A stretch of 51,398 nt of DNA from Flavobacteriales bacterium (GTDB lineage Bacteria; Bacteroidota; Bacteroidia; Flavobacteriales_D; CAJJDF01), in the NCBI GenBank assembly GCA_020630395.1, contig JAHDBM010000017.1, forward strand, positions 1 to 51,398. Direction: 5' to 3'. Under the pieces are notes generated by a model, which was not told where the DNA came from, did no database searches, and worked only from the letters and a program-made list of their open reading frames with translations. How positions within the stretch are numbered: position 1 is the stretch's first letter; each line of letters opens with the position of its first letter. This document shows positions 1 to 9,600 of this stretch, piece after piece. The position numbers and the translations under genes were made by a program.

Positions 1-2576
1 GCCTTCTTGGTGATAGTATTTTCTTAGATAGTTTAATATCTCTACTTAGAGACAGTATTAATACTGATGATCAAAACATTGATAGTGTACGAATTAATGG
101 TGATATATTGACTGTATATATCGAAGATGGGGCAGCTGCATCTCAGAGTTTATTACCTTTACTAGATAGTTCTGAGTGGATTGAAGGTAGTAAAGTAGGA
201 CTTCATCCAAATTACATCTATTCCAGAAGAGCCTTATTAAATGGAGATACAACATCAATTTCTCAAAACGGTAATTTGGCTGTTGGAAAACAAAATGACA
301 CTTTAAAAATTAGATATAGCAATATTGATTATCAATTTACCTATCCAATTTCAGCTAATGGGGCTATATACAACAAAAATCATCATGTAATTGAAAATAA
401 TGGTGGGAGCAGTCCTAATTTAACTTTTTTAAGAAGTCTAGGAACACATAATAACAGACTTCAGATTAATAATAATGACTGGTTAGGTGCTATTTTATTT
501 AGTGGGTATCAAAACAATGTTGGATATACAGCAGGTAGTAATCCACAGCCTGCTCTTATACATGCAACTGCTGTTGTTGGAAACTCCGATTATATTGGAG
601 GTAACTTAATTTTCAAAACAAGAGATACAGGACAAACAGTAAGTACGCCTGTTATGAGACTTACTCATGAACAACAAGTTAAAATAGGAACAGGAAATCC
701 TACTCATAAGTTACATGTTGCTGATGCAAACGACCCTTTAAGAATTGAAGGTCTTCAAATGCAATCTGCAATAACAGATAGTATTTTAGGAATTGATGCT
801 AATGGTGTTGTTAAACTCTTCCATAAAGATTCTATACTTAGTGGAGCTTCATCAGGAACTGACAACCAAATGATTGATAATTTCTCTCTATCGGGAACTA
901 CCTTAACTCTTGAAATGGAAAATGACGGACAAGCTCCACAAACGGTTAATCTTTCTTCTTTACAAGATGGAACTGGAACTGATGACCAAAATTTAACACT
1001 TTCGAATGTGGTTGGAAATACAGCCACTATTCAAATGGAAAACGGTAGTGATATTAATATTGCTGGTGGAAGTGGAATTACATTAACCAGATCAGGAACA
1101 ACTTTAACTATAACTGGATCAGCTGCTGGGGGTGATAGTGACTGGGATATAAATGGAAATGGAACTGGATTAGAAGGTAATCCGGGAACTAATATTGCTA
1201 GTGGAACAAACTCACTTGCAGCTGGACATAGTGCAACTGCAAGCGGATTAAACTCATTCGCTTTTGGTCAAAATTCTCGAGCTTTGGGTCAAAATTCTAT
1301 TAATCTTGCTCAAAATAGTTATGCAGGAAGTTTTAATACAACTGTATCAGGAGGACTCAATAATACAGGTATTGGTGCACGATCAACAATTGCCGGAGGG
1401 GAAAACAATACTACAAACGGTAGTCACTCAACTGTATCAGGAGGAAACAATAACCAAGCAAGTGCATCTGGATCGTCTATTATTGGAGGAAATGACAATA
1501 CAGCTTCAGGAAGTAGATCTTCAGTCATTGGTGGTATTGGAAATACCGCTTATTCATATTCTGAAATTGCAGGCGGAAGTTACCCCACAACATATACGGC
1601 TAATAGTACTAATAGTTTTAATGCGAATGACCGTGCTTTGGTTATTGGTAATGGAACCTCTAATGCAGCAAGATCAAATGCTTTGGTGTTATATAAAAAT
1701 GGAGCCTTAGAAATTAATGAAGAATATACTCTACCAAATACTGACGGAACTGCAAACCAAGTATTACAAACTAATGGTGCTGGTGTGGTTAGCTGGGTAA
1801 CAGTATCTGCTGGAGGTGACAACTGGGGATCACAAACAGTCGCTACTTCAGGAGGAAATATTTCTGGTAATGGCACAGCTGGGAACCCATTAATAGTTAC
1901 AGGAGATGGAACTGGCACAGATGATCAAAATTTGACTGTTCTAGCTGGAGGGGCAAATACCTCAATTTTAAATATGGAAAACGGAAGTGATGTAACCCTT
2001 ATTGGAGGAACTAATGTATCTCTTACCGAAACAGGAACGTCAATAACAATTAACGCTACAGGAGACGGAACAGGAACAGATGACCAAAACTTAACCCTCT
2101 CAAATATTGTAGGAAATACAGCTACCATTCAAATGGAAAACGGAACTGATGTCAATATTGAAGGTGGAACTGGTATCACTTTATCAAGAAGTGGATCAAC
2201 ATTAACTATTAATTCTAGTGCAGGTGGTGGAGCAATAACTTGGCATAACGTAGGAACTTCTGGTGAACCCTCATTTGAAAATTCATGGAATAATACAAGT
2301 ACCACAACTGATTATGATTTACAATTTGGTAATGACGGAAATACAGTTTGGATTAGAGGAGGCATCATAATGTTTGGAACTTATTTAGCTGAACAAACAG
2401 TATTTACCCTTCCCCCTGCATATAGACCAAGCAAAGACACTAGGATATTAATTGATATGACAGGAGCAACTTCAACAGAAAATTATGTTGAAATTTTTAG
2501 CAATGGTGAAGTTAGGTGTTTTAAATCTAATGGAGCAGTGAGCTATATGTTCGAAATATCATTTAGGATTGATTAA
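1..2576 (+). CDS. Surface protein with YadA-like head repeats, 5'-truncated by window edge
   Basis: The frame (codons from base 3) is open to the left edge, so the N-terminus is missing; the TTG at 108 is an internal Leu codon. What is visible: several modules of the type GTGTDDQNLTLS...ENGSD...GGSGITLTRSGTTLTI; a motif HKLHVADANDPLRIEGLQ around 709-762 common in Bacteroidota surface proteins; and, at about 1195-1600, a Gly/Ser/Asn-rich stretch (SLAAGHSATASGLNSFAFG, then SGGLNN, AGGENN, SGGNNN, IGGNDN) resembling the left-handed beta-roll of YadA/trimeric autotransporter heads. The last ~100 residues (FTLPPAYRPSKDTRILID) resemble C-terminal domains of phage tail-fibre-type proteins. There is no C-terminal beta-barrel anchor and no recognisable T9SS sorting domain. 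A role as a secreted or surface-exposed fibrous adhesin is inferred; the export signal would lie outside the window. Confidence 0.75.
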   Translation, partial: LLGDSIFLDSLISLLRDSINTDDQNIDSVRINGDILTVYIEDGAAASQSLLPLLDSSEWIEGSKVGLHPNYIYSRRALLNGDTTSISQNGNLAVGKQNDTLKIRYSNIDYQFTYPISANGAIYNKNHHVIENNGGSSPNLTFLRSLGTHNNRLQINNNDWLGAILFSGYQNNVGYTAGSNPQPALIHATAVVGNSDYIGGNLIFKTRDTGQTVSTPVMRLTHEQQVKIGTGNPTHKLHVADANDPLRIEGLQMQSAITDSILGIDANGVVKLFHKDSILSGASSGTDNQMIDNFSLSGTTLTLEMENDGQAPQTVNLSSLQDGTGTDDQNLTLSNVVGNTATIQMENGSDINIAGGSGITLTRSGTTLTITGSAAGGDSDWDINGNGTGLEGNPGTNIASGTNSLAAGHSATASGLNSFAFGQNSRALGQNSINLAQNSYAGSFNTTVSGGLNNTGIGARSTIAGGENNTTNGSHSTVSGGNNNQASASGSSIIGGNDNTASGSRSSVIGGIGNTAYSYSEIAGGSYPTTYTANSTNSFNANDRALVIGNGTSNAARSNALVLYKNGALEINEEYTLPNTDGTANQVLQTNGAGVVSWVTVSAGGDNWGSQTVATSGGNISGNGTAGNPLIVTGDGTGTDDQNLTVLAGGANTSILNMENGSDVTLIGGTNVSLTETGTSITINATGDGTGTDDQNLTLSNIVGNTATIQMENGTDVNIEGGTGITLSRSGSTLTINSSAGGGAITWHNVGTSGEPSFENSWNNTSTTTDYDLQFGNDGNTVWIRGGIIMFGTYLAEQTVFTLPPAYRPSKDTRILIDMTGATSTENYVEIFSNGEVRCFKSNGAVSYMFEISFRID
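966..1112 (+). repeat. TDDQNLT-type module, copy 1
   Basis: In-frame repeat of about 49 codons encoding GTGTDDQNLTLSNVVGNT... followed by ATIQMENGSD and GGSGITLTRSGTTLTI. It is close in both protein and DNA to the copy at 2064-2210, which suggests recent duplication or conversion inside the gene. Confidence 0.75.
1905..2056 (+). repeat. TDDQNLT-type module, copy 2 (diverged)
   Basis: Same pattern as the copies at 966 and 2064 (GTGTDDQNLTV..., MENGSDVTLIGGTNVSLTETGTSITI), but the middle section differs (LAGGANTSILN in place of LSNVVGNTATIQ). It lies directly upstream of the third copy, giving a tandem pair. Confidence 0.7.
2064..2210 (+). repeat. TDDQNLT-type module, copy 3
   Basis: Nearly the same protein as the copy at 966-1112 (LSNIVGNTATIQMENGTDVNIEGG). 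It is followed directly by the C-terminal tail-fibre-like domain. Confidence 0.75.
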
Positions 2577-2663
2577 AACCTATTATCAAACCATACTTAC
2601 ACAGCAATGAAAGCCAAAGATTAAATTAATTACCAAAAATTTGATGCAGATAAATGAAAAAAT

Positions 2664-2683
2664 ATTAGATCTATTAATCTAAT
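2664..2683. terminator. Weak AT-rich hairpin in convergent gap
   Basis: A 7-bp stem ATTAGAT/ATCTAAT with a 6-nt loop lies between the ends of the convergent genes at 2576 and 2759. Read on the minus strand it is followed by ATTTTTTC, so it could terminate the TPR operon; on the plus strand only a short TTT follows. The stem has one G-C pair, so this is tentative. The rest of 2577-2758 shows nothing I recognise. Confidence 0.35.
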
Positions 2684-2758
2684 TTCAACATCTACCCAAC
2701 AAAATGATAATGAAGTAATTAAGCTATTAAGTAAGATCTAATCCCCGATACTAATCAA

Positions 2759-4627
2759 CTACTGATTTATCGTATTTATTGAGTCATCAGTAACCCCAAA
2801 CTGCTCTTTATATGCTCTATATCTTTTTCGAGCTTCTACAACAAACAAACTGCCAGGGTAATCAAATAGAAGCTTTCCATAAGTTTGGAAAGCTTTCTTT
2901 TCATCTTTTAATTGATTTTCATATAACTCTCCCAATTTAAAAAGAGCATTATCGGCTAAAATATCTTCGCTATATGTTTTAACAATTTCATTTAAAAATT
3001 CTTCTGCCTTAATGAATTCTCGTTTCTTAAAGGCAATTTCATATCGTTTATATAAAATCTCATCATTTAATGAATGAGCCGGAGCTTCCATATTAATACT
3101 ATCTAATTTTGTTAACGCTTCCTGATATTTATTTTGTAAAATCAATAAATCCGCTTGTGAGAATCTATTCATGTGAACAACTGTTGTGTCCATATTATAA
3201 TTATCAGTAATTAATAAGGATAAGTCCATTGCATCATTTGAAATTAACTTACTTGTACTTGCTTTTAATGAATTTAACTGATTTTGACTCCATTCATAAT
3301 CACCTGTGAAATAATAAAGCCTTGCATTTTTAAACTTAGCAGTATGGCCTATTACATCTTGCTTAAACATTTTTTCCACTTGCATATATAACAATGATGC
3401 ATCCCAAACCTCATTTTCAATTAATAACAAATCTGCTTTCAAGGTTTTTGCTAAAGCAATGCTTTTTTTATCCAGTCCTGGATAAGCTAATACTTCGTCT
3501 AATAAAATTCTAGCAGTATCTAAATTATGGATATAATAAATTTCAAGTTTTGCTAAATCCATTATTAGCGGAACTTTTTCTCTATAATTTTTAACATTGC
3601 CAAGCGTAGCAACATATCTGCTTTCTAATTTCGAAAGATCATTATCATTATAACTATTATTAGTTGTGATTTTTTCATTTAACACCCCTAAGATCTTTTT
3701 CTCACTCGACTTGTAATAATAATTTTCATTAGAAAAATTTGATAAAATATACTCATATCCATCAATTGCTAAATTATACTCTTTGTTAGAGGTACATAAA
3801 TTAGCAAATCGGTAAACCTCTTCTCCTTTAGCTTTTTTTCGTTTATCTAAAGCTTTAACCTGAATAAAAGCTGACCTAAACTCACCTCTTTGCTGAAAAA
3901 ACCAAATTAACATTCTATTAAACACAATGTTAGATGGCTCTGACTGTATTTTTTTTAAAAGCTTCACCCTCAACAATTCACATTTAGCATTATCCTCTTC
4001 AAAATCTATTGTTCTTGGTAAAACAGATTGAACACGAGATAACTGACCAGGATTTTTACTCAATATAGCTAAATAAGCATCTATCATTTCTTCATGCATA
4101 TTCTTTCTACCATATAAATCGGCTATGTAAATACCAAAATTTAGATTAGTGTTTTTTATATTTTTATCACCTTTTTTATATACTTCAAGCGCATAATTAA
4201 GTTTATTTAATTTGGTAAACTCATTACCTAATAACTTATACTGAACATAAGTTGTATTGTTATCCAGATCATTTATTATTTTTTCGAAATAAGAAGCTGC
4301 TTTATCTTTTCTACCCACTTTTTCATATACCGAACCAACATTTAATTTATAGGTAATACTATTTGGATTTTTCTTAGCTTGTTTTTCAGCTATTTTTACA
4401 GCTTGTTTGTTTTCCCCTACTTCTATTAAACTGTTAACATAATAGGTGTAGTTTTGATTGGAACTATTCTTCTTATATACTTTTTCAAGATAAAGTACCG
4501 CTTTATCAAATTCATTGTTATTGTAATAATAGTATCCTAATTCTTCATCAGTAGTTTGCGAAAAACCACTAAAAGATATACTTAAAATAAGTCCAAAAAG
4601 GATAAGATGTATATTATTTATTACCAT
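2759..4627 (-). CDS. Secreted tetratricopeptide-repeat protein
   Basis: Predicted 622 residues from the ATG at 4627; a GTG two codons upstream (4633) is also possible. The N-terminus (MVINNIHLILFGLILSISFS, then GFSQ) is a signal peptide ending at a typical Bacteroidota SPase I site. The mature protein is helical with many degenerate TPR units (for example YYYNNNEFDKAVLYLEKVY near the start and ALFKLGELYENQLKDEKKAF near the end), consistent with a periplasmic or outer-membrane scaffold. Its start overlaps the end of the upstream lipoprotein gene by 14 nt, so the two are probably translationally coupled and functionally linked. No catalytic motif is visible. T9SS/gliding TPR proteins (SprE/PorW) are lipoproteins of different size, so I do not assign it to them. 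Confidence 0.8.
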   Translation of the reverse strand: MVINNIHLILFGLILSISFSGFSQTTDEELGYYYYNNNEFDKAVLYLEKVYKKNSSNQNYTYYVNSLIEVGENKQAVKIAEKQAKKNPNSITYKLNVGSVYEKVGRKDKAASYFEKIINDLDNNTTYVQYKLLGNEFTKLNKLNYALEVYKKGDKNIKNTNLNFGIYIADLYGRKNMHEEMIDAYLAILSKNPGQLSRVQSVLPRTIDFEEDNAKCELLRVKLLKKIQSEPSNIVFNRMLIWFFQQRGEFRSAFIQVKALDKRKKAKGEEVYRFANLCTSNKEYNLAIDGYEYILSNFSNENYYYKSSEKKILGVLNEKITTNNSYNDNDLSKLESRYVATLGNVKNYREKVPLIMDLAKLEIYYIHNLDTARILLDEVLAYPGLDKKSIALAKTLKADLLLIENEVWDASLLYMQVEKMFKQDVIGHTAKFKNARLYYFTGDYEWSQNQLNSLKASTSKLISNDAMDLSLLITDNYNMDTTVVHMNRFSQADLLILQNKYQEALTKLDSINMEAPAHSLNDEILYKRYEIAFKKREFIKAEEFLNEIVKTYSEDILADNALFKLGELYENQLKDEKKAFQTYGKLLFDYPGSLFVVEARKRYRAYKEQFGVTDDSINTINQ

Positions 4628-5168
4628 AAACACTAACTATTGAATCTAAATACTCTGATACATTATTGTATTCTGTTAACGCATAATTTGCTTTAGAATT
4701 GTACCATTTAATATTCAAAATAAAGTCATTCATTGCATTTAGTTCACTATTTACATATTTAGTAACAGTATCTTGAAAAAAAGTTTCGTTAATCAAATTT
4801 TCTCTAAGTGATTCATATTGACTTTTATTGTATATATATTCTTTTTGTATGTTCTGATTACTAAACTTTATTTTTCCAAGCCCCTTAACAAAGTTACCTT
4901 TCATTATAGCTAATGCATTGTCATATGGTAAAATAACAGTATCAGATATATAACCTTTTCTTGCATTATCATATTTAACTCTAGCACTATCAATTATAGA
5001 AAAAACTGCTTCATGATTAATCTCATTAAATTGCTTCATTAAGCTATCAGATTCAGCTGCTTTTTCATCTAAGGCAAGTATAGAATCTTTATACTTAGAA
5101 TTTTCAGCAGTTTTTTGACAACTAATACAAATAGTTAAAAACAAAATGATTGAAAAAACAATTCTCAT
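4614..5168 (-). CDS. Putative lipoprotein of unknown function
   Basis: 184 residues starting MRIVFSIILFLTICISCQKT. A hydrophobic stretch ends in Ile-Ser-Cys17, a plausible but non-ideal lipobox, followed by a polar mature N-terminus. The remainder is charged and helical with no domain I recognise. It sits 3 nt downstream of serS and overlaps the next gene (TPR protein) by 14 nt, so the three form one transcription unit. Lipoprotein plus TPR protein suggests a small envelope complex, but that is inferred from gene order only. Confidence 0.7.
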   Translation of the reverse strand: MRIVFSIILFLTICISCQKTAENSKYKDSILALDEKAAESDSLMKQFNEINHEAVFSIIDSARVKYDNARKGYISDTVILPYDNALAIMKGNFVKGLGKIKFSNQNIQKEYIYNKSQYESLRENLINETFFQDTVTKYVNSELNAMNDFILNIKWYNSKANYALTEYNNVSEYLDSIVSVYGNK

Positions 5169-5171
5169 ATA

Positions 5172-6440
5172 CTAAATTTTATCAAAAGATAAATACGGAT
5201 GCAACACTTTAGGAACTTCTATTCCATCTTCAACTTGAAAATTTTCTAAAATAGAGGCTAATATTCTAGGTAAAGCCAAGGCACTTCCATTAAGTGTGTG
5301 TGCTAATTCCTTTTTACCATTTTCATTTTTAAACCTTAATTTAAGTCTATTCGATTGATAAGATTCAAAATTAGATACAGAACTAACTTCCAACCATCTT
5401 TCTTGAGCTGCAGAATACACTTCAAAATCGTAAGTTAAAGCTGATGTAAATCCCATATCACCTCCACAAAGCTTTAACAATCGATAAGGCAATTCTAATT
5501 TTTCGAGTAGAGACTTAACGTAATCTACCATCTCATTTAAAGTTTCATAAGATTTAGACGGGTGCTGCACTTGAACTACTTCAACTTTTTCAAATTGATG
5601 CAACCTATTTAACCCTCTAACATCTTTTCCATACGAACCTGCCTCTCTTCTAAAACATGGACTATATGCTGTGTATTTAATAGGGAAATCTTCCTTTTTA
5701 AGCATTTCACCTCTAAATATATTAGTTACAGGAACTTCAGCTGTAGGTATTAAGTAAAGATCATCTTCACTTACATAGTACATTTGTCCCTCTTTATCTG
5801 GTAGTTGACCTGTTCCGTAACCAGAAGCTTCATTCACCATGTATGGGGGAATAATTTCCTTATAACCAGCTTTCTCAGCTTCGTCTAGAAAAAAATTAAT
5901 TAATGCTCTTTGTAACTTAGCACCTTTACCTTTGTACACAGGAAATCCTGCACCAGTGATTTTAACCCCTAGTTCAAAATCGATTAAATTATACTCTTTA
6001 GCTAAATCCCAATGAGGTTTTGCTTCTTTATGCAAAACTGGAATATCACCTTTGCTCATTACAATTTCATTCTCAGCTGATGTTTTACCATTTGGCACAC
6101 TTTCATGCGGTAAATTTGGAAGCTGATACAAAATATCATTTAATTCTTTTTCGATATCAGATAACGATTTCCTCAATTTATCTGCATTATCATTTATTAA
6201 TGCCGTTTCTTCTTTTAATCTATTTGCTTCATCTACATTTCCTGCTTTAAAGAAAGCTCCTATTTCTTTACTAATCGTATTTCTCTTACTTAGAACATCA
6301 TCTAATTTAACTTGAGTTTCTCTTCTTTTTTGATCCAATTCCAATACAGAATTAACCAAAATATTAGCATCTAGACCTCTAACACTTAATCTATTTATAA
6401 CTAAATCTTTATCCTCTCTTATTTTTTGTAATTGTAACAT
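5172..6440 (-). CDS. serS: Serine--tRNA ligase
   Basis: 422 residues, a usual length for bacterial SerRS. It charges tRNA-Ser (and tRNA-Sec where present) with serine in the cytosol. Residues 1 to about 105 form the antiparallel coiled-coil arm that contacts the tRNA long variable arm. The class II catalytic core follows, with motif 2 at about 262-275 (FRREAGSYGKDVRG) and motif 3 at about 384-397 (GSALALPRILASIL). The ATG at 6440 is the natural start because the family begins with a motif like MLQLQKIRED. It is the first gene of a serS-lipoprotein-TPR unit and is divergent from the giant T9SS gene; the 183-bp gap holds only near-consensus promoter boxes (GATATTTG on the minus strand, TATATTTA on the plus strand). 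Confidence 0.97.
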   Translation of the reverse strand: MLQLQKIREDKDLVINRLSVRGLDANILVNSVLELDQKRRETQVKLDDVLSKRNTISKEIGAFFKAGNVDEANRLKEETALINDNADKLRKSLSDIEKELNDILYQLPNLPHESVPNGKTSAENEIVMSKGDIPVLHKEAKPHWDLAKEYNLIDFELGVKITGAGFPVYKGKGAKLQRALINFFLDEAEKAGYKEIIPPYMVNEASGYGTGQLPDKEGQMYYVSEDDLYLIPTAEVPVTNIFRGEMLKKEDFPIKYTAYSPCFRREAGSYGKDVRGLNRLHQFEKVEVVQVQHPSKSYETLNEMVDYVKSLLEKLELPYRLLKLCGGDMGFTSALTYDFEVYSAAQERWLEVSSVSNFESYQSNRLKLRFKNENGKKELAHTLNGSALALPRILASILENFQVEDGIEVPKVLHPYLSFDKI

Positions 6441-6623
6441 TTAATAATTGTAATTTTCCTTAAAATGAATCTTCAAACTCAAATATCGAGAATTTAATTG
6501 AAATTATAGCGCTAAAACCATCATTAGAATGTAAAATATAATTTAAAATTTAGCAACCATTGATTATATGAAAACGTTCTATTATTAGTATATTTAAATA
6601 AAGTAAGATTACAAATTAACATT

Positions 6624-9600
6624 ATGCGATCAATATTGTTGTTTATTATTGTAATAAGCACTATTTCATACACTTACAGTCAAAACACTTTTTTCGTTAC
6701 GGCTCCTGGCTCTAATACTCCAAGTGGAACTGAACCTTCTATGGAGTTATTTACATGCGAGGCTAGTAAAGAATATGTGGTTTTATTTGATAATTTCTCT
6801 CCACACTCTGCTCAAAACATAACACTTAATTTTACTCTTCCACCTGGATTAGTATATGATTCTTCTTTACCTAATTCAGTGTCAGTGACAAATAATAATT
6901 CCTCTACTGGTACAACAACTTCATTTACCTCATCAGCTGGCTCTAGCAATGTACAGGTTGCAATAGGCAATATGAATACACAAGATAAAGCACAAATCAA
7001 ATTTTATATAAAAGCTACATGTGGATCATACCAGCATGGATCAGGAAATAATGCATTTACACCTTCAATTTCTGTAAATTACACACCTTCAAGTACAGGA
7101 GCACCTACTTCTGAAACATATAATTTACCAGACATAGATGTTAGATATCCTAATTTACAAATGGTTGTTGATAATTATTTATCATCTGCAAGAGTAATTA
7201 GTTATCCTACAACAAATCCTGGAATTGGTGATACTATATTTAGAGAAATTAGAATAAAAAATGGAGGAGCAGCCTCTCTATCTACTTTTATCTACAGAGC
7301 TAAAAATGATGATTGTCTTCAAATAAGAGGCCATAACCTTGGTTCTTTGAATTCACAAACTTCTGGTGGATACACATTTAATTCTGTAGTTTTTAATGGA
7401 ACAGATTTTTCTACTATAGGTAATGGTGACAACTTTTTTGATCCGAATGAAGAAATCATATTACTTGAAGAGGCTATAATATTATGCTGTAATAATCCAG
7501 TAACACAACATCAGCTTATGTGGGGTTGTGGAAGCGATATTTGTCAATTCGAAAAATATAATAATGGAATAACATTTCCTCCGAGTTCTCCAAGAATTAT
7601 TGCTACTCCTTTTTCAATGGTTGGTGCATCTTCTAGTGACACCTTGTGCTATGGTGATTTTAATGCCGTTACTATGCATCTTGACTTAAAAAATGTTGGT
7701 TCTGAATTTCCAGCCCCCTCCCCAACTATTGACTCTGCACAAGATGTTATTGTAGATATATACCAAGGAAGGAATGGTTTTTCTTCAAATATGCTAAGTA
7801 TTATTGATGTAAGTACTATTCAAGTAATTAATAAAAATTCTGGCGCAATTTTACCTTACAGTACAATTAGTTCTTCGCCAAATTCATCAGCTTATTGTAG
7901 TGGTCCTAATCCAGCTAATGCAGTTGGCAGGTTTCAAATTAAAATAGATAAGCTATATGCAAATGAAGAAATAAGAATTAGCTGGGATGTTTTTTCATGT
8001 AATAATAACTCATGCTCTAATATTAAATTAGGAGCATACAGTTGGAGATATAATGTGACTTATTATAATAGATGTGACAAAGCATTTAATGAAATTAGAA
8101 ATAAAGAAGGTTATAAATGGACCGAACTTCAACATTCACTAACCTCATTAGGATCTAACCCAAATAATATTAGTGGATCATCTGCTTTACAATATATTTT
8201 TAAATTTGAAATATCTCAATCAGATTTTAATATACCTCATGATGCAAGTGATTATTTAGAATATAAAATTGTTATTCCTCCATGTATGACTTTCAGTCCT
8301 ACTGGTGCTGATATATTTTTAGATGATTGGTTACCTTCTACTCCGAGAATAACACCTGATAACATATCTATTTCTCCATCTAATGACACAATTTACGCGC
8401 GATTTAATGATGGATTTGAACAATTAGAACAGTGGGTTTTAAATGTAAGGTTTACATCAGAAATTTGCGCTTCGTGTTCAACTACCGGTAGACAATCAGT
8501 TAAAGTTCAATCTTATTACAAGGCTACAAACTCTTGTGGTAACGCTCATGCTCTTGGTTGTGCGGAATCATTTTATCAAAGAATTTGCGGAAACTGTCCT
8601 GGAAACATTTCTCTTAATGTTAATGCAGGTAATAAAAACGGATTTGCAAGGACATCTTTTGGAGATATTGATAGTGATGATGATGGTGTTTCAGATGGTG
8701 CTGGACCAACAAATGCTGCTCAAAGTGGAGTGAGAGTGGATAGAGCTAGTTATGGTGATATAGTAACCATGACTTATGATTTTGAAAATCCAAATGGAAG
8801 ATTTTTAAACGTAGACCCAGCATTTTGTCCCGGCTTTCCTTCTTCTGCAAGGACTCCTGCTCCAAACTTTATATACACTTACATAAAAGTAAGTAATGCT
8901 TCGTTATTCCAACTTCAATCAATTGATTTAAATCTATCGCATAGTTTATGTAATTTTAGTTCAACAACAACAACCTATACCAATGTTGCTCACACGAGTT
9001 CAATAATACCTTTAACGAACGATTCTTCAATTATTAATATTGAACTAGACATTAATCAATTACACGCAGCAGGTGATTGGCCTGAATTTGTTAACACAGG
9101 TCAGATCAAACTAAACTTCGAAGTTATATCGAACCCTAATGTAGCAGTTAAACAATGTCCTTACGAGTTTGGTATGTTTGCTAATAATACAGCAATAACA
9201 TTAAATACAATAACTAATTCTAACGCTAATTTTTGTCGAATTTTAAATGGTAATTTTGATATCATTGGGTACCGATATGCAAGTTATGCTAGGAATTATT
9301 TTAATTTCCATAGCTGTGATAATGTTGAAGTTAGTGAACGTTATAGGTTTAATGTAGGTGTTTGGTTTGAAGGTATGGTAGGTACTAATTATTATCCTAA
9401 TGAATACAGACCATATTCTTATGTTGATACACTAATAGCATCTACTACTAATGAATATAGACTCGTTAGTGCTGAATTGAATTATTATAGAACTAATGGT
9501 GTAAATTCACAAGAGTTGATTCCTTTTACTGATATCATGCCACACCTATCATCACCATTAGTGGGGTCAAATTTTAAATTTAATGTTGGTGATTTATTTA

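Noticed and set aside
755-2128. Long reading frames on the minus strand and in frame 1264-1710 inside the first gene
   Set aside because: They are shadows of a repetitive Gly/Asn/Thr-rich gene; their translations are low-complexity and match no family.
966-2210. Repeats in the first gene as a possible CRISPR array
   Set aside because: Repeats are long, in frame, unevenly spaced and encode protein modules; no short direct repeats with unique spacers.
1-2576. Prophage tail region
   Set aside because: Only the C-terminal domain resembles tail fibres; no other phage genes flank it in the window.
8664-8705. DSDDDGVSDG in the giant protein as a dockerin
   Set aside because: Only one Asp-rich calcium-type loop is present, without the second repeat and spacing of a dockerin.
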